Shown: positions 8,531-18,790, counted from the stretch's first letter. The stretch is 64,000 nucleotides of DNA from Methylobacterium sp. J-048 (GCF_022829515.1 NZ_JAKSYL010000134.1:40051-104050); one strand, 5' to 3'. The notes: a model not told the origin generated them from the sequence alone. A program made the numbers and translations.

Positions 8531-10573
8531 TCAGCCGGCCTCCCGGACCTGCGTCAGGAAGGTCACGACCTCCTGGCGGAGTTCGTTGGACTTGCCGTGC
8601 AGCACGAGGGCGGCGGCGCTCACGACCTTGGCGGCGTGACCCGTCCCGTCGGCGGATTTCGACACGTCCGAGATGCTGGTCGAGACATCCCGGGTGCCGG
8701 CGGAGGCGCTCTGGATGTTCAGGGTGATCTCGCGCACCGCCGAGCCCTGGTGGTCCGCCGCCTCGCGGATCGACAGGGCCACGGCGCTGATCTTCTCGAT
8801 GACATCCGATATGGCCAGGATCGCCTGGACGGCGTCCTTGGTTCCGGATTGGACGGCCTCGATCTGCTGCGCGATCTCCTCCGTCGCGCGCGCAGTCTGT
8901 CCGGCGAGTTCCTTGACCTCCGCGGCCACGATCGCGAAGCCACGCCCGGCCTCACCGGCGCGCGCCGACTCGATCGTCGCGTTGAGGGCCAGCAGGTTGG
9001 TCTTCGCAGCGATGCCCTTGATCAGCTGGATGACCTCGTCGATGCGATGGGCCGCATCGGCCAAGCCGCCGACCTTCCCGTTCGCCTCGCGCGCCTGACT
9101 CACCGCACCGCCGGTGATCTCCGCGGACAGGCCGACCTGGCGGCCGATCTCGTTGACCGACGCCAGCAATTCCTCGGCCGCCGCGGCGATCGTGCCGACA
9201 TTGGCCGAGGCCTGCTCCGAGGCGGCCGCAACGGAGACGCTGCGTTCGCTGGTCGACTGGGCCTGCTTCGACAGGTCGGAAGAAGCCGTCTGCAGTTCGT
9301 CGCCGAGACCCAGGACGCTATCGGTGAGCGCCGTGATGCGGCGATCGAAATCCTCGGAATGCTGCTGGATCAGCGCCATGCGGGCTTCCTGCCCGCGCTG
9401 GAGCGCCTCCTGCTCGGCCCTCAGCCGGTCCGTCTCCCGCGCCGTGTCCCGGAACAGCGCCAGTGCCCGGCTGATCGCGCCGATCTCGTCCCGCCGCTCG
9501 GTGTTCGGGACGACGACATCGTACTGGCGGCCGATCAGAGCCCCCACGATCCGGCTTGCCGCAGCCAAGGGCTTCGCCACCAGAAGGCGCGTCACCAGGA
9601 CGACCACGAGCAGGACCGCCGCGAGCAGGACGCAGCCGCGCAGGACGATCTCTCTTCGGTCCGCCTCGACAGGCTCGGACAGGACGGTCGCCGGCACGTC
9701 GACGGCCAGGGCCCACATCGTGTTCATGTTCGGCACGGTGAACGGGTAGATCAGCCGCAAGCCGCCACCGAGCCCCTCCGCGACCACGCGCATCCGGCCG
9801 TCCGTGAGGGCGGCCTTCAATTCGCTCGCGCCAACGCCGTCATACGCCTTCATCTCGAGATCCTGGCTCGGCGGAACGAGCCAGTTTCCGCCGCCGGACA
9901 GCAGCATCACGCGACCGGTGCCGAACGGGCGGAAGGCGCTGAACATCTCCTGCAGACGGCTGAGCTTGATGTCGAAGCCGGCGACGCCGACGATGCCGCC
10001 CTCCGCCCGCAGCGGTACCGAGATGGAGGTGATCAGATCGCCCTTGGTGCTCCGATACGGCTCGGTGAGCAGGCTCTTCCCCGTCGTGATCGGCACGGCA
10101 TACCAGAGCTGCTTCGGGTCGATCTCGAAGGTGTTGAACGCGATCGAATCCGCCGTTGTCTTGGTCCAGTACGGCGTGAACAGGCCGGCCTTGTTGGTCG
10201 CCTCTTCCCCAGAAACTTTCGTCCCCAGGCGCCGGTCGATCGCCTCGGCGGCCCAGGAGCCGAAGAGGACCGGATAGCTCTGCAGGACGGATTTGGTGAT
10301 CGCGACGACGTCGGAGCGCTTCGCCGACCCGGTGTCGATCAGGGCCGAGAGGCTCGCCGTCATGCTCACGGCCGCGGAGACGGGCTCGGCAATCTCGGTC
10401 GAGACCCGTCCGGCGAATCCGGAGGCTTGTTCCGTCGCCTGGGCCGTGACGTCCGCCCGGATGCGCGTGTCGGCACCCCATCCGGAGATCACCAGCAAGC
10501 CCAGGATGACGAGTGCCACCGCACCGCCGGTCGCGATTGCGAGCTGATTGCCCAGGCTGGTCCGGAACGTCAT
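8531..10573 (-). CDS. Methyl-accepting chemotaxis protein with periplasmic Cache-type sensor
   Basis: This 680-residue transmembrane receptor senses a ligand in the periplasm and controls CheA. TM1 lies at about residues 10-30, and a large periplasmic region with Cache-like features ([40 protein letters not shown]) spans about 35-300. TM2 ([18 protein letters not shown]) follows, then a HAMP segment, and the MCP signalling domain contains the hairpin signature [20 protein letters not shown] near residue 525. No che genes are nearby, so it is an orphan receptor feeding a remote array. It and the following OMP gene interrupt the trxA-folC neighbourhood. The ligand is unknown. Confidence 0.94.
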   Translation of the reverse strand: MTFRTSLGNQLAIATGGAVALVILGLLVISGWGADTRIRADVTAQATEQASGFAGRVSTEIAEPVSAAVSMTASLSALIDTGSAKRSDVVAITKSVLQSYPVLFGSWAAEAIDRRLGTKVSGEEATNKAGLFTPYWTKTTADSIAFNTFEIDPKQLWYAVPITTGKSLLTEPYRSTKGDLITSISVPLRAEGGIVGVAGFDIKLSRLQEMFSAFRPFGTGRVMLLSGGGNWLVPPSQDLEMKAYDGVGASELKAALTDGRMRVVAEGLGGGLRLIYPFTVPNMNTMWALAVDVPATVLSEPVEADRREIVLRGCVLLAAVLLVVVLVTRLLVAKPLAAASRIVGALIGRQYDVVVPNTERRDEIGAISRALALFRDTARETDRLRAEQEALQRGQEARMALIQQHSEDFDRRITALTDSVLGLGDELQTASSDLSKQAQSTSERSVSVAAASEQASANVGTIAAAAEELLASVNEIGRQVGLSAEITGGAVSQAREANGKVGGLADAAHRIDEVIQLIKGIAAKTNLLALNATIESARAGEAGRGFAIVAAEVKELAGQTARATEEIAQQIEAVQSGTKDAVQAILAISDVIEKISAVALSIREAADHQGSAVREITLNIQSASAGTRDVSTSISDVSKSADGTGHAAKVVSAAALVLHGKSNELRQEVVTFLTQVREAG

Positions 10574-10747
10574 GCCGGTCTCCGAATCGCTGCTCTTCGG
10601 CTAAGCTTATAGGCGGCGATCTAAAGACGTCAAAAAAAGAGACACGGCAAACAACAGCAGAGCCATGAAACTCGAAATCTAAACGTCAATACCTTTAAGC
10701 AAAGACACTATATTTATTAAAATTTATACCGAGGTCAGATTTTTGAA

Positions 10748-10767
10748 TGAATATCATTCGATATTCA
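10748..10767. promoter_or_regulatory. TGAATATC-ATTC-GATATTCA dyad, possible regulator site
   Basis: Two perfect 8-bp inverted arms separated by four bases sit in the AT-rich region about 175 bases upstream of the chemotaxis receptor start. The symmetry and AT content suggest a transcription-factor operator, with loose resemblance to iron-regulator boxes, but no regulator can be assigned from sequence alone. Confidence 0.35.
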
Positions 10768-10798
10768 CCTGACCTTCCATTTGCATGCTTCATCCAAC

Positions 10799-10829
10799 AA
10801 AAAAGATCCCGGGCGCGGGGCCCGGGATC
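10799..10829 (-). terminator. Intrinsic terminator of the outer-membrane protein gene
   Basis: Read on the minus strand, the inverted repeat GATCCCGGGC / GCCCGGGATC is followed directly by six T residues, a textbook rho-independent terminator. It lies about 90 bases past the stop of the OMP gene. Confidence 0.85.
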
Positions 10830-10854
10830 CTGTTCGATCTTGGAGTCTCTCACA

Positions 10855-10886
10855 CCCCCCTCCGCACGGTCCCGTGCGGAGGGGGG
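10855..10886. repeat. GC-rich perfect hairpin beyond the OMP stop
   Basis: CCCCCCTCCGCACGG at 10855-10869 is exactly inverted at 10872-10886, with two bases between the arms. It lies about 30 bases after the OMP stop and before the T-tract terminator. It has no T-run on either side, so it may act as an mRNA 3'-end stabiliser or a first pausing hairpin. Confidence 0.7.
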
Positions 10887-10916
10887 CCCGACCGGCGGAC
10901 GGCGTGTGCGTAGCTC

Positions 10917-11813
10917 TTAGTACGAGCCGAACTTGTAGTTCAGGCCGGCGCGGACGACGGCGAAGTCGTTCGTGTTGCGGCTGGTGTTGCCGGTGACGGC
11001 GTAGACCGGCAGGACGGCGCCGGTGTTGACGGAGGCGCCGACCAGCGGCAGGCCGGTGCGGTTGCGGTCCAGGCTCACGTACAGACCTTCGACCTTGAAC
11101 GTCACGGCCGACGAGCGGAAGAAGTTCAGGAACGAGTCGGTGGGGAGCGCGAACTCGGCGCCGCCGCCGACGGTGTAGCCGGTCTTGAAGTCGTCGCGAC
11201 GGCCAGCGAAGTTCTGGAAGGCGACGCCCTGGGTGCCCTGGTCGCCGGTGGCGTAAGCGAAACCGCCGGTGGCGTACACGAGGGTCTTGTCGAAGGCGTA
11301 GCCGAGACGGCCGCGCACGGTGCCGAAGAAGTCCAGCGTGTTCAGGGTGCCGTTGACCGGGATGAAGCCCGGGTTGATCGCGGCGGCGTTCGTAGCGTAG
11401 CGCGGACGGCCACCGAAATCGAGGTACTGCGCGTCGGCCTCGAAGCCGATCACGACGCCCGAGCCCGGGGTGAACTGATAGTTATAGCCGATCTGGCCAC
11501 CGCCGGAGAAACCTTCACGGTTGTTCTTGTTGTAGATCAGCGTGGAGCCGAGCGGCGCCAGGGCGCGGTAGGGCACGAGGCCGCCGGCGCCGAGCACGGC
11601 CGGGCTACCGGCGGTCTGGACGAAGCCGCGGTTGTTGTCGCCGCTGCTGGCGTCGAAGGCGTAGCCGGCGTTGATACCGAAGTAGAAGCCGGTCCAGGTG
11701 AACACCGGAACGGGGGTGAACACCGGCGGCGCAGCGCGGCGCGGCAGGTCGGCCGCAGCGGCGGCGGCGGTGAGCGCCGTGAACGCCGCGAGAGAAGTGA
11801 GAAGCGTCTTCAT
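10917..11813 (-). CDS. Outer-membrane beta-barrel protein of the Omp25/Omp31 type
   Basis: The 298-residue product begins MKTLLTSLAAFTALTAAAAA, a clear Sec signal peptide. It is followed by the short Pro-rich region (DLPRRAAPPVFTPVPVFTWT) and GFYFGINAGYAFD that mark the Omp25/Omp31 porin-like surface proteins of Rhizobiales. Alternating hydrophobic strands and Gly-rich turns continue to the C-terminal strand ending GLNYKFGSY, with an aromatic terminus as required for barrel assembly. The frame is open further upstream to 11975, but the ATG at 11813 gives the signal peptide directly and is preferred. A strong terminator follows. Exact pore or adhesion role is unknown. Confidence 0.9.
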   Translation of the reverse strand: MKTLLTSLAAFTALTAAAAAADLPRRAAPPVFTPVPVFTWTGFYFGINAGYAFDASSGDNNRGFVQTAGSPAVLGAGGLVPYRALAPLGSTLIYNKNNREGFSGGGQIGYNYQFTPGSGVVIGFEADAQYLDFGGRPRYATNAAAINPGFIPVNGTLNTLDFFGTVRGRLGYAFDKTLVYATGGFAYATGDQGTQGVAFQNFAGRRDDFKTGYTVGGGAEFALPTDSFLNFFRSSAVTFKVEGLYVSLDRNRTGLPLVGASVNTGAVLPVYAVTGNTSRNTNDFAVVRAGLNYKFGSY

Positions 11814-12020
11814 TACTGTGATCCCCAGCACAAGCCCGATCGACGCCAAGGCTAGGCGAAGGGACCGACCAAGGATGTAGCTTCGCTGCCACAGCCGGGG
11901 GAAAGCGTGGCCGTGAGCGGCATTTCGGACCGTCGAATGCGGCGAATCGGCGGCGATGAACGGGCCGTTAACCAAACATCCGGAAAAATCCAGGGCTTGG
12001 GATAAGAATCGGGCTGCGCC

Positions 12021-13346
12021 TCAGACGGGCGGCGTATCGTTGGCGGCGAGCACCAGCCCGGCCAGGTAGAGCGAGCCGCAGATCAGGATCCGCGGCGGCT
12101 GCTCGAAGGCGATGTCCTTCACCTGACCCAGTGCCGCCTCGATGCTCGGGGCGGTCCGGGTCGAGAGGCCGACGCCTTCGCCGATCCGCGCCACCTCCTC
12201 GGCCGGCCGCGCGGCCATCGAGGTGGTGATCGGGACCGCGATCAGCGCCCGCGCCAGGCCGACGAAGTTGCGCAGGAAGCCGTCCGCGTCCTTCGTGCTG
12301 AGCAGGCCGACGATCAGCACCAGCGGCACGTCGCTGCGCTCACCGAGATCGGCCATGGCGGCGGCGAGGATCCGGCCGCCATCGATGTTGTGGCCGCCGT
12401 CGAGCCACAGTTCGGCCCCGGGATCGAGCTGGGCGGCAAGCCGCCCACGGCCGAGCCGCTGCAGCCGCCCGGGCCAATCGACCTCGACGAGGCCCCGCTC
12501 CAGGGCGGCGTTGCCGATGTCGCCGAACCCGGCCGCCCGAAGCGCCGTGATCGCGGTTGCGGCGTTGACCAATTGGTGGCGCCCGGCCAGTCGCGGCCTG
12601 GGCAGGTCGAACAAGTCGATCTCGTCCTGGTAGACCATGCGGCCGCGCTCGTCATGCGCGGAGAAATCCTGGTTGCCGATCAGGATCGGGGTCGCGCCCA
12701 CGGCTTCGGCGTGGCGGCAGAGCACGGCGTCGGCCTCGGCATAGTCCTGCGCGGCGATCACGGCGGGGCAGCCGCGCTTGAAGATCCCGGCCTTCTCGGC
12801 GGCGACCGACTCGACCGTATCGCCGAGATACTCGGCATGGTCGCGCCCGATCGGGGTCACGACCGCGCAGGCCGGCTGCGCGATGACGTTGGTGGCATCG
12901 AGCCGTCCGCCGAGACCGACTTCCAGCAGCAGCACGTCGGCCCGGCTCTCGGAGAACAGCAGCAAAGCCGCCGCCGTGGTGATCTCGAACATGGTGATCG
13001 GCTCGCCGGCATTGGCGGCCTCGCAGCGCGAGAACGCGTCGGCCAGCCGGTCCTCGTCCACGAACTGGCCGCCGCCGATCCCGCCGAGCCGGATCCGCTC
13101 GTGGAACCGGACGAGGTGGGGCGAGGTGTAGACGTGCGCGGCCAGGCTCCCGGCCTCGAGGATCGCCCGCATGAACGCGATGGTCGAGCCCTTGCCGTTG
13201 GTCCCGGCGACGTGGATCACCGGCGGCAGGCGCCGTTCCGGATGGTTCAGCCGGGCCAGCAGCCGCTCGATCCGGCCCAGCGACAGGTCGATGGTGCGCG
13301 GATGGAGCGCGAGGAATCGCGCCATGAGGGCATCGGAGGAGGCCAT
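12021..13346 (-). CDS. folC: Bifunctional folylpolyglutamate / dihydrofolate synthase
   Basis: FolC adds glutamate to dihydropteroate and/or folates, an ATP-dependent Mur-ligase-type reaction. The 441-residue protein has the ATP-binding loop IHVAGTNGKGSTIAFM, the substrate region HVYTSPHLVRFHERIR, LLLEVGLGGRLDATNV and the HxxxLG region IGRDHAEYLGDTVESVAAEK, then a C-terminal Mur-ligase domain with LDGGHNIDGG. The ATG at 13346 leaves eight bases to the accD stop. The alternative ATG at 13325 would drop seven residues. It is downstream of accD and trpA in a conserved Rhizobiales operon. Confidence 0.95.
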   Translation of the reverse strand: MASSDALMARFLALHPRTIDLSLGRIERLLARLNHPERRLPPVIHVAGTNGKGSTIAFMRAILEAGSLAAHVYTSPHLVRFHERIRLGGIGGGQFVDEDRLADAFSRCEAANAGEPITMFEITTAAALLLFSESRADVLLLEVGLGGRLDATNVIAQPACAVVTPIGRDHAEYLGDTVESVAAEKAGIFKRGCPAVIAAQDYAEADAVLCRHAEAVGATPILIGNQDFSAHDERGRMVYQDEIDLFDLPRPRLAGRHQLVNAATAITALRAAGFGDIGNAALERGLVEVDWPGRLQRLGRGRLAAQLDPGAELWLDGGHNIDGGRILAAAMADLGERSDVPLVLIVGLLSTKDADGFLRNFVGLARALIAVPITTSMAARPAEEVARIGEGVGLSTRTAPSIEAALGQVKDIAFEQPPRILICGSLYLAGLVLAANDTPPV

Positions 13347-13354
13347 GCGGCGGG

Positions 13355-14251
13355 CTAGGCCGCGGCCTGGGCGGGACCCGGCGCGTCCTGCGTCGCGGCG
13401 TTGGTCAGCAGGCCGCAGAGGCGCGTGATCGTCTCCTTCAGGGCGTGCCGATGGACCACCTGGTCGACCATGCCGTGGTCGCGCAGGTATTCCGCCCGCT
13501 GGAACCCGTCCGGCAGCTTCTCCCGGATGGTCTGCTCGATCACCCGGGGACCGGCGAAGCAGATCAGCGCTCCCGGCTCGGCCAGATGCACGTCGCCGAG
13601 CATCGCGTAGGAGGCGGTGACGCCGCCGGTGGTCGGGTTGGTCAGCACCACGATGTAGGGCAGCCGCGCGGCGTTGAGCCGGCGCACCGCCACGGTGGTG
13701 CGGGGCATCTGCATGAGGGACAGGATGCCCTCCTGCATGCGCGCGCCGCCGGAGGCTGAGAACAGCACGTAGGGGGTGCGCTTCTCCAGGGCGGTCTCGG
13801 CGCCACGCACGAAGGCCTCGCCCGCCGCCATGCCCAGCGAGCCGGCCATGAAGCCGAATTCCTGTGCCGCCAGGGTCATGGGCAGGCCGCCGACCCGACC
13901 GAAGCCGATCTTGAACGCGTCCTGCAGGCCCGTCTTGGCGCGAGCCTCCTTGAGCCGGTCGACGTAGCGCTTCTCGTCGCGGAACTTCAGCGGGTCGGTG
14001 GCGACCTCGGGGAGCGCCACGTCGATCCAGGTGCCGCCGTCGAACATCATCTTGAGCCGCGCCGCGGCGCTCATTTTCAGATGGTGCTCGGAGCCCGGTA
14101 TCACCCAGTGATTGGCCTCCACCTCCTTGTGGAACACCATCTGGCCGGTATCCGGGCACTTGACCCAGAGGTTCTCCGGCGTCTCGCGCTTGAACAGGGT
14201 CTTGATCCGGGGGCGAACCACCTCCGAGATCCAGTTCATCGGTTCGACCAT
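13355..14251 (-). CDS. accD: Acetyl-CoA carboxylase carboxyltransferase subunit beta
   Basis: AccD forms, with AccA, the carboxyltransferase that moves the carboxyl group from biotin to acetyl-CoA, the first step of fatty acid synthesis. The 298-residue sequence has the typical N-terminus [19 protein letters not shown] (after a four-residue MVEP lead) and the carboxyltransferase core with [19 protein letters not shown] and [20 protein letters not shown]. The N-terminal zinc ribbon of E. coli AccD is degenerate: [17 protein letters not shown] keeps one of the four Cys. This is usual in alphaproteobacteria by recall. It is placed between trpA and folC. Confidence 0.97.
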   Translation of the reverse strand: MVEPMNWISEVVRPRIKTLFKRETPENLWVKCPDTGQMVFHKEVEANHWVIPGSEHHLKMSAAARLKMMFDGGTWIDVALPEVATDPLKFRDEKRYVDRLKEARAKTGLQDAFKIGFGRVGGLPMTLAAQEFGFMAGSLGMAAGEAFVRGAETALEKRTPYVLFSASGGARMQEGILSLMQMPRTTVAVRRLNAARLPYIVVLTNPTTGGVTASYAMLGDVHLAEPGALICFAGPRVIEQTIREKLPDGFQRAEYLRDHGMVDQVVHRHALKETITRLCGLLTNAATQDAPGPAQAAA

Positions 14252-14323
14252 CGACTCGCGTCCGTTCGTTCTAAGCTCGCGCTGATATCAGGTGACGTAG
14301 CCCCCGGCGCCAGGGGGCGCGGT

Positions 14324-15163
14324 TCAGGCGGCCCGCTCGACTCCGCCCGCGCGCACGCCGGCGGCGAGTTCCCGGACCAGCTCCGCCACGGCCGGGACCG
14401 TGCCGGCCTGGGGCCGGCCCTCGGAATCCAGCGAGCGGACCAGGGTGTCCACCAGCGCCGAACCGACCACGACGCCGTCGGCGCCCTTGGCGATCGCCGT
14501 CGCGTGGGCGCCGGTCTTCACCCCGAAGCCCACCACCACGGGCAGGTCGGTGTGGCGGCGGATGCGGGCGACCGCCTCCGAGACCTTGCCGAAATCGGGG
14601 GTCGCCGTCCCGGTGATGCCGGTGATCGACACGTAGTAGACGAAGCCCGCGGTGTTCGCGAGCACGGCCGGCAGGCGGCGCTCGTCGGTGGTCGGCGTGG
14701 CGAGCCGGATGAAGGCTAGGCCCTTGGCGAGCGCCGGCAGGCACAGCTCGGAATCCTCCTCCGGGGGCAGATCGACCACGATGAGCCCGTCGACCCCGGC
14801 CGCCACCGCGTCATCAAGGAAGCGCTCGACCCCGTAGGTGTGGATCGGGTTGAAGTAGCCCATCAACACGATCGGCGTGCCGTCATTCTCGGTGCGGAAG
14901 CGACGCACGAGGTCGAGGGTACCGGCGACCCCCTGGCCAGCCTTGAGGGCGCGCAGACCCGCGGCCTGGATCGCCGGGCCGTCCGCCATCGGGTCGGTGA
15001 ACGGCAGGCCGAATTCCAGGATGTCGGCGCCGGCGCCGGGGAGTGCCTTCAGGACTTCGAGGGACGTCTCCGGGTCGGGATCGCCCGCCATCACGTAGGT
15101 GACGAGGACGGCCCGGTTCTCCGCGCGGGCGCGGGCGAAAGTGGCGTCGATGCGGCTCGGCAT
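14324..15163 (-). CDS. trpA: Tryptophan synthase alpha subunit
   Basis: TrpA cleaves indole-3-glycerol phosphate and channels indole to TrpB. The 279-residue TIM barrel contains the catalytic glutamate in [20 protein letters not shown] (residue about 50), the aspartate in [11 protein letters not shown], and the phosphate-binding loops [11 protein letters not shown] and VVVGFGVKT. It is 72 bp upstream of accD on the same strand. In many Rhizobiales trpF-trpB precede trpA directly; here the upstream neighbour is a divergent HAD hydrolase, so the alpha subunit is separated from its partner gene, which must be elsewhere. Confidence 0.97.
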   Translation of the reverse strand: MPSRIDATFARARAENRAVLVTYVMAGDPDPETSLEVLKALPGAGADILEFGLPFTDPMADGPAIQAAGLRALKAGQGVAGTLDLVRRFRTENDGTPIVLMGYFNPIHTYGVERFLDDAVAAGVDGLIVVDLPPEEDSELCLPALAKGLAFIRLATPTTDERRLPAVLANTAGFVYYVSITGITGTATPDFGKVSEAVARIRRHTDLPVVVGFGVKTGAHATAIAKGADGVVVGSALVDTLVRSLDSEGRPQAGTVPAVAELVRELAAGVRAGGVERAA

Positions 15164-15328
15164 GGATCTGATACGGGTTTTCGCGAGTACGGACCGGATC
15201 CGGTCCAGGGTTGTATCCGCGCTACACCATCGGGATCGGCCCGTGAAGCGGGCGGCCTCGGCCGAGCGGGCAGCCGCCGTGCGCCCGGCGCGGTTGTCGG
15301 TCCGCCCGCGCCCGCGTAGCGCTGGGCC

Positions 15329-15994
15329 ATGACCGACACGCCTCTCCCGACGCGCCGCTTCGCCGCGTTCCTATTCGACATGGACGGCACGATCATCAGC
15401 TCGATCGCCTCGGCGGAACGGGCCTGGACGCGCTGGGCGCAAGGCCACGGCCTCGACGTGGCGAGCTTCCTGCCGACCATCCACGGAATCCGCTCGGTGG
15501 ATACGATCCGCCGGCTCGGCCTGCCCGGGGTCGATCCGGAAGCAGAGGCTGCGGCGATCACCCGGGCGGAGATCGCAGATGTCGGCGACATCGCCGAGAT
15601 CCCGGGGGCCCGGGCCTTCCTGCGGGCGCTGCCGTCGGAGCGCTGGGCGATCGTGACCTCGGCGCCCCGGGAACTCGCCCTGCGCCGCCTGGAGGCCGCC
15701 GCCATGCCGGTCCCGGCCCTGCTGGTCGCAGCAGAGGATATCGGCCAGGGCAAGCCGGCGCCGGATTGTTTTCTGCTGGGCGCCGAGCGCCTCGGGGTCG
15801 CGGCCGCGGATTGCCTGGTGTTCGAGGACGCGCCGGCCGGGATCCGGGCGGGCGCGGCGGCGGGCGCCGAGGTCGTGGTGGTCACCGCAACCCATCATGC
15901 GCCGATCGCGACGCGGCACGCGACGATCCCGGATTATCGCACGCTCACGGTCGATGCGGCTCCGGACGGGTTGCGCATCGTCTCCGGCGGCTGA
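15329..15994 (+). CDS. HAD-superfamily subfamily IA phosphatase
   Basis: A 221-residue phosphatase of the beta-phosphoglucomutase/sugar-phosphatase type. Motif I is [12 protein letters not shown] (nucleophile Asp in FDMDGT at about residue 17), followed by a helical cap. Motif II ([12 protein letters not shown]) and motif III/IV ([16 protein letters not shown] and [14 protein letters not shown]) are intact. The family dephosphorylates small sugar phosphates. It lies 104 bp before a GH63-like glycosidase on the same strand, so a role in sugar turnover is plausible but the substrate is not identifiable. It is divergent from trpA. Confidence 0.9.
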   Translation: MTDTPLPTRRFAAFLFDMDGTIISSIASAERAWTRWAQGHGLDVASFLPTIHGIRSVDTIRRLGLPGVDPEAEAAAITRAEIADVGDIAEIPGARAFLRALPSERWAIVTSAPRELALRRLEAAAMPVPALLVAAEDIGQGKPAPDCFLLGAERLGVAAADCLVFEDAPAGIRAGAAAGAEVVVVTATHHAPIATRHATIPDYRTLTVDAAPDGLRIVSGG

Positions 15995-16098
15995 CCACCT
16001 GCTCGATACGGTCGGCGCCTCGACGTTGACTTCTCGCCGTCGAACCACGGCAGTATCCAAGCGCAAATCCAAAAAATGAGCGCGGGAGCATCGAGCGC

Positions 16099-18750
16099 AT
16101 GACCAAGCCGAACGGCGTCCCCGATCTCTTCGACACCGTCGAGGGACAGCGGCTGGTGCAGGCGCGGACCGACCCGGCCTGGCGGCGCTGGGGGCCGTAT
16201 CTCAGCGACCGGCAATGGGGCACGGTGCGAGAGGATTACAGCGCCGACGGCGAGGCCTGGGATTCCTTGCCCCACGACCATGCCCGCTCCCGGGCCTATC
16301 GCTGGGGCGAGGACGGGATCGGCGGCTTCGGCGACCGGCACCTGAACTGGTGCCTGGCGCTCGCCCTGTGGAACGGCCGCGATCCGATCCTCAAGGAGCG
16401 CCTATTCGGCCTCACCAACGCCGAGGGCAACCACGGCGAGGATGTGAAGGAGCTGTACTACTACCTCGACGGCGTCCCGACCCACGCCTTCATGCGGATG
16501 CTGTACAAGTACCCGCAGGGCGCGTTCCCCTACGAGGGCCTGCTCGAGGAGAACCGTCGCCGCGGCCTCGACGATCCGGAATTCGAGCTGCTCGACACCG
16601 GCCTGTTCGCGGAAAGCCGCTACTTCGATGTCGAGATCGCCTACGCCAAGGCCGGCCCCGACGACGTGCTGATGCGGGTCACCGCCACCAATCGCGGGCC
16701 CGATCCCGCCGACCTCACCCTGCTGCCGCAGCTCTGGGCGCGGAACCTGTGGTCGTGGAAGGCCGGGACGGTCAAGCCGGAGCTGGAAGCGGGCTCGGAC
16801 GGGTCGGTCTGGGCGCGCCATCCGGCCATGCCGCCGATGCGCTTCTTCGCCGAGGGCGCGGCCGAGCTGCTGTTCACCGAGAACGAGACCAACACCCACC
16901 GGCTCTACGGCAGCGGCCCGGAGGCGGGCTTCTACAAGGACGGGATCGACCGGCGCGTCGTGCAGGGCGAGGCCGGCGCGGCCAACCCCCTGTCGGGTAC
17001 CAAATGCGCGGCCCGGTACGACCTCCATCTCGGGCCAGGGGAGAGCCGCACCCTGCGGCTGCGGCTGCGCCCCGAGACCGCGCCGGGCGAGGCGTTCGCC
17101 GATTTCGACGCGGTGTTCGCGACCCGCGAAGCCGAGGCGGACGCGTTCTACGCCGCCCTGCAGGCGTCGATCGCCGACCCCGAGATGCGGCTGGTCCAGC
17201 GGCAGGGGCTCGCCGGCATGCTCTGGTCGAAGCAGCTCTACCATTACGACGTGCGCGAGTGGCTGGCCGGCGATCCGGCCCAGCCGGCCCCCTCCCCCGC
17301 GCGCCGGCACGGCCGCAACGCCGATTGGGCGCATCTGCGCGCCAACGACATCATCTCGATGCCCGATGCCTGGGAATATCCCTGGTTCGCCTCCTGGGAC
17401 CTCGCGCTCCAGGCGATCGTGTTCGCGCTGATCGATCCCGATTTCGCCAAGAACCAGCTGCTTCTCCTGGTGGACGAGGCCTACGCCCACCCGAACGCCG
17501 CACTGCCGGCCTATGAATGGGGGTTCGGGGATGCCAACCCGCCGATCCACGGGCTCGCCGCCTGGCGGGTGTTCGAGCTGGACCGGGCGCTCACCGGCAC
17601 GCCCGACCACGTCTTCCTCAAGCGCATCTTCAACAAGCTGACCCTGAACTTCACCTGGTGGGTGAACCGGAAGGATTCCGACGACCGCAACCTGTTCCAG
17701 GGCGGTTTCCTCGGCCTCGACAATATCGGCATCTTCGACCGCTCGAAGCCGGTCGGCGACGGTGCCACCCTCACCCAGTCGGACGCGACCGCCTGGATGG
17801 CGGCCTACGCGCTGAACCTGATGCGCATCGCCATCGAGCTGGCGCTTCAGGACCCGACCTACGAGGACATGGCGGAAAAGTTCTTCGAGCACTTCCTGCT
17901 CATCGCGGCGGCGACCGGCGACGGCGTCTGGGACGAGGCGGACGGGTTCTTCTACGACGTGATCGAAGCCCGCGACGGCAGCCGCCTGCCGATCCGGGTG
18001 CGGACCATGGTCGGGCTGATCCCGATCTTCGCGGTCACCACGATCAGCGCGCACGATCTGGACAGGCTGCCCGCGCTCCGGAACCGGATGCGGTTTTTCC
18101 TGGAGAACCGCCCGGACCTCGCGGCCCTGGTCTCCCGCTGGAGCGTGCCCGGCGAAGGCCAGACCGTGCTGCTGTCGCTGCTGCGCGGGCACCGGCTGAA
18201 GGCCCTGCTGCACCGGGCCCTCGACCCGGCGGAGTTCCTGTCGGATCACGGGCTGCGGGCGGTCTCGCGCAGCTACGAGGACCAGCCGTTCTGCTTCCCC
18301 TGGAACGGACGGGACATGGGGCTCGCCTACGAGCCGGCGGAATCGCGTTCACGCCTGTTCGGCGGCAACTCCAACTGGCGCGGGCCGGTCTGGATGCCGG
18401 TCAATTACCTGCTGATCGCCGGGCTGAACCAGTTCTTCGCCTATTACGGCCCGGATTTCCGCGTGGAGGCGCCCACCGGCTCGGGCCGGACCTCCTCGCT
18501 CCGGGAGATCGCGGACAACCTCTCGCGGCGGCTCATCGGCCTCTCGGCCCGCGGCCCGGACGGGCATCGGCCGGTCTACGGGGACAGCCGGATCGAGCAG
18601 GACGACCCGCATTTCCGCGATCTGGTGCTGTTCTACGAGTATTACGACGGCGATACCGGCCGAGGGGTCGGCGCCTCGCATCAGACCGGCTGGTCCGGCC
18701 TCGTGGCTCTGCTGATTCAGGAGGTTTCGGCAGCGGAGAGCCGGCCGTGA
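16099..18750 (+). CDS. GH63/MGH1-like glycoside hydrolase
   Basis: An 883-residue protein of the bacterial glucosidase group related to family GH63, whose known members hydrolyse glucosyl or mannosyl linkages (including mannosylglycerate). An N-terminal beta-sandwich region (about 1-330) has YRWGEDGIGGFGDRHLNWCL, and an (alpha/alpha)6 barrel follows. Barrel motifs include AWEYPWFASWDLALQAIVFA, YEWGFGDANPPIHGLAAW and, near the C-terminus, SNWRGPVWMPVNYL and TGWSGLVALL, all typical of MGH1-like barrels. There is no signal peptide, so it is cytoplasmic. The neighbours (HAD phosphatase upstream) suggest turnover of a phosphorylated or glycosylated solute; the actual substrate is unknown. Confidence 0.88.
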   Translation: MTKPNGVPDLFDTVEGQRLVQARTDPAWRRWGPYLSDRQWGTVREDYSADGEAWDSLPHDHARSRAYRWGEDGIGGFGDRHLNWCLALALWNGRDPILKERLFGLTNAEGNHGEDVKELYYYLDGVPTHAFMRMLYKYPQGAFPYEGLLEENRRRGLDDPEFELLDTGLFAESRYFDVEIAYAKAGPDDVLMRVTATNRGPDPADLTLLPQLWARNLWSWKAGTVKPELEAGSDGSVWARHPAMPPMRFFAEGAAELLFTENETNTHRLYGSGPEAGFYKDGIDRRVVQGEAGAANPLSGTKCAARYDLHLGPGESRTLRLRLRPETAPGEAFADFDAVFATREAEADAFYAALQASIADPEMRLVQRQGLAGMLWSKQLYHYDVREWLAGDPAQPAPSPARRHGRNADWAHLRANDIISMPDAWEYPWFASWDLALQAIVFALIDPDFAKNQLLLLVDEAYAHPNAALPAYEWGFGDANPPIHGLAAWRVFELDRALTGTPDHVFLKRIFNKLTLNFTWWVNRKDSDDRNLFQGGFLGLDNIGIFDRSKPVGDGATLTQSDATAWMAAYALNLMRIAIELALQDPTYEDMAEKFFEHFLLIAAATGDGVWDEADGFFYDVIEARDGSRLPIRVRTMVGLIPIFAVTTISAHDLDRLPALRNRMRFFLENRPDLAALVSRWSVPGEGQTVLLSLLRGHRLKALLHRALDPAEFLSDHGLRAVSRSYEDQPFCFPWNGRDMGLAYEPAESRSRLFGGNSNWRGPVWMPVNYLLIAGLNQFFAYYGPDFRVEAPTGSGRTSSLREIADNLSRRLIGLSARGPDGHRPVYGDSRIEQDDPHFRDLVLFYEYYDGDTGRGVGASHQTGWSGLVALLIQEVSAAESRP

Positions 18751-18790
18751 CGCGCACGGCCGGCCCTGCCCGACACGACCGAAACCGTCG

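Larger units (their letters stand above)
10574..10916. other. AT-rich intergenic region between receptor and OMP genes
   Basis: This 343-base gap carries the promoter region of the receptor and the terminator(s) of the OMP gene. From about 10614 to 10800 it is the most AT-rich piece of the window, with stretches like actatatttattaaaatttata. No coding frame with family features is present. A palindrome at 10748-10767, an intrinsic terminator at 10799-10829 and a GC-rich perfect hairpin at 10855-10886 are listed separately. Confidence 0.7.

Noticed and set aside
8597..10612. 671-residue plus-strand frame opposite the chemotaxis receptor
   Set aside because: The minus-strand frame has a complete Cache-HAMP-MCP layout; this one has no family signal.
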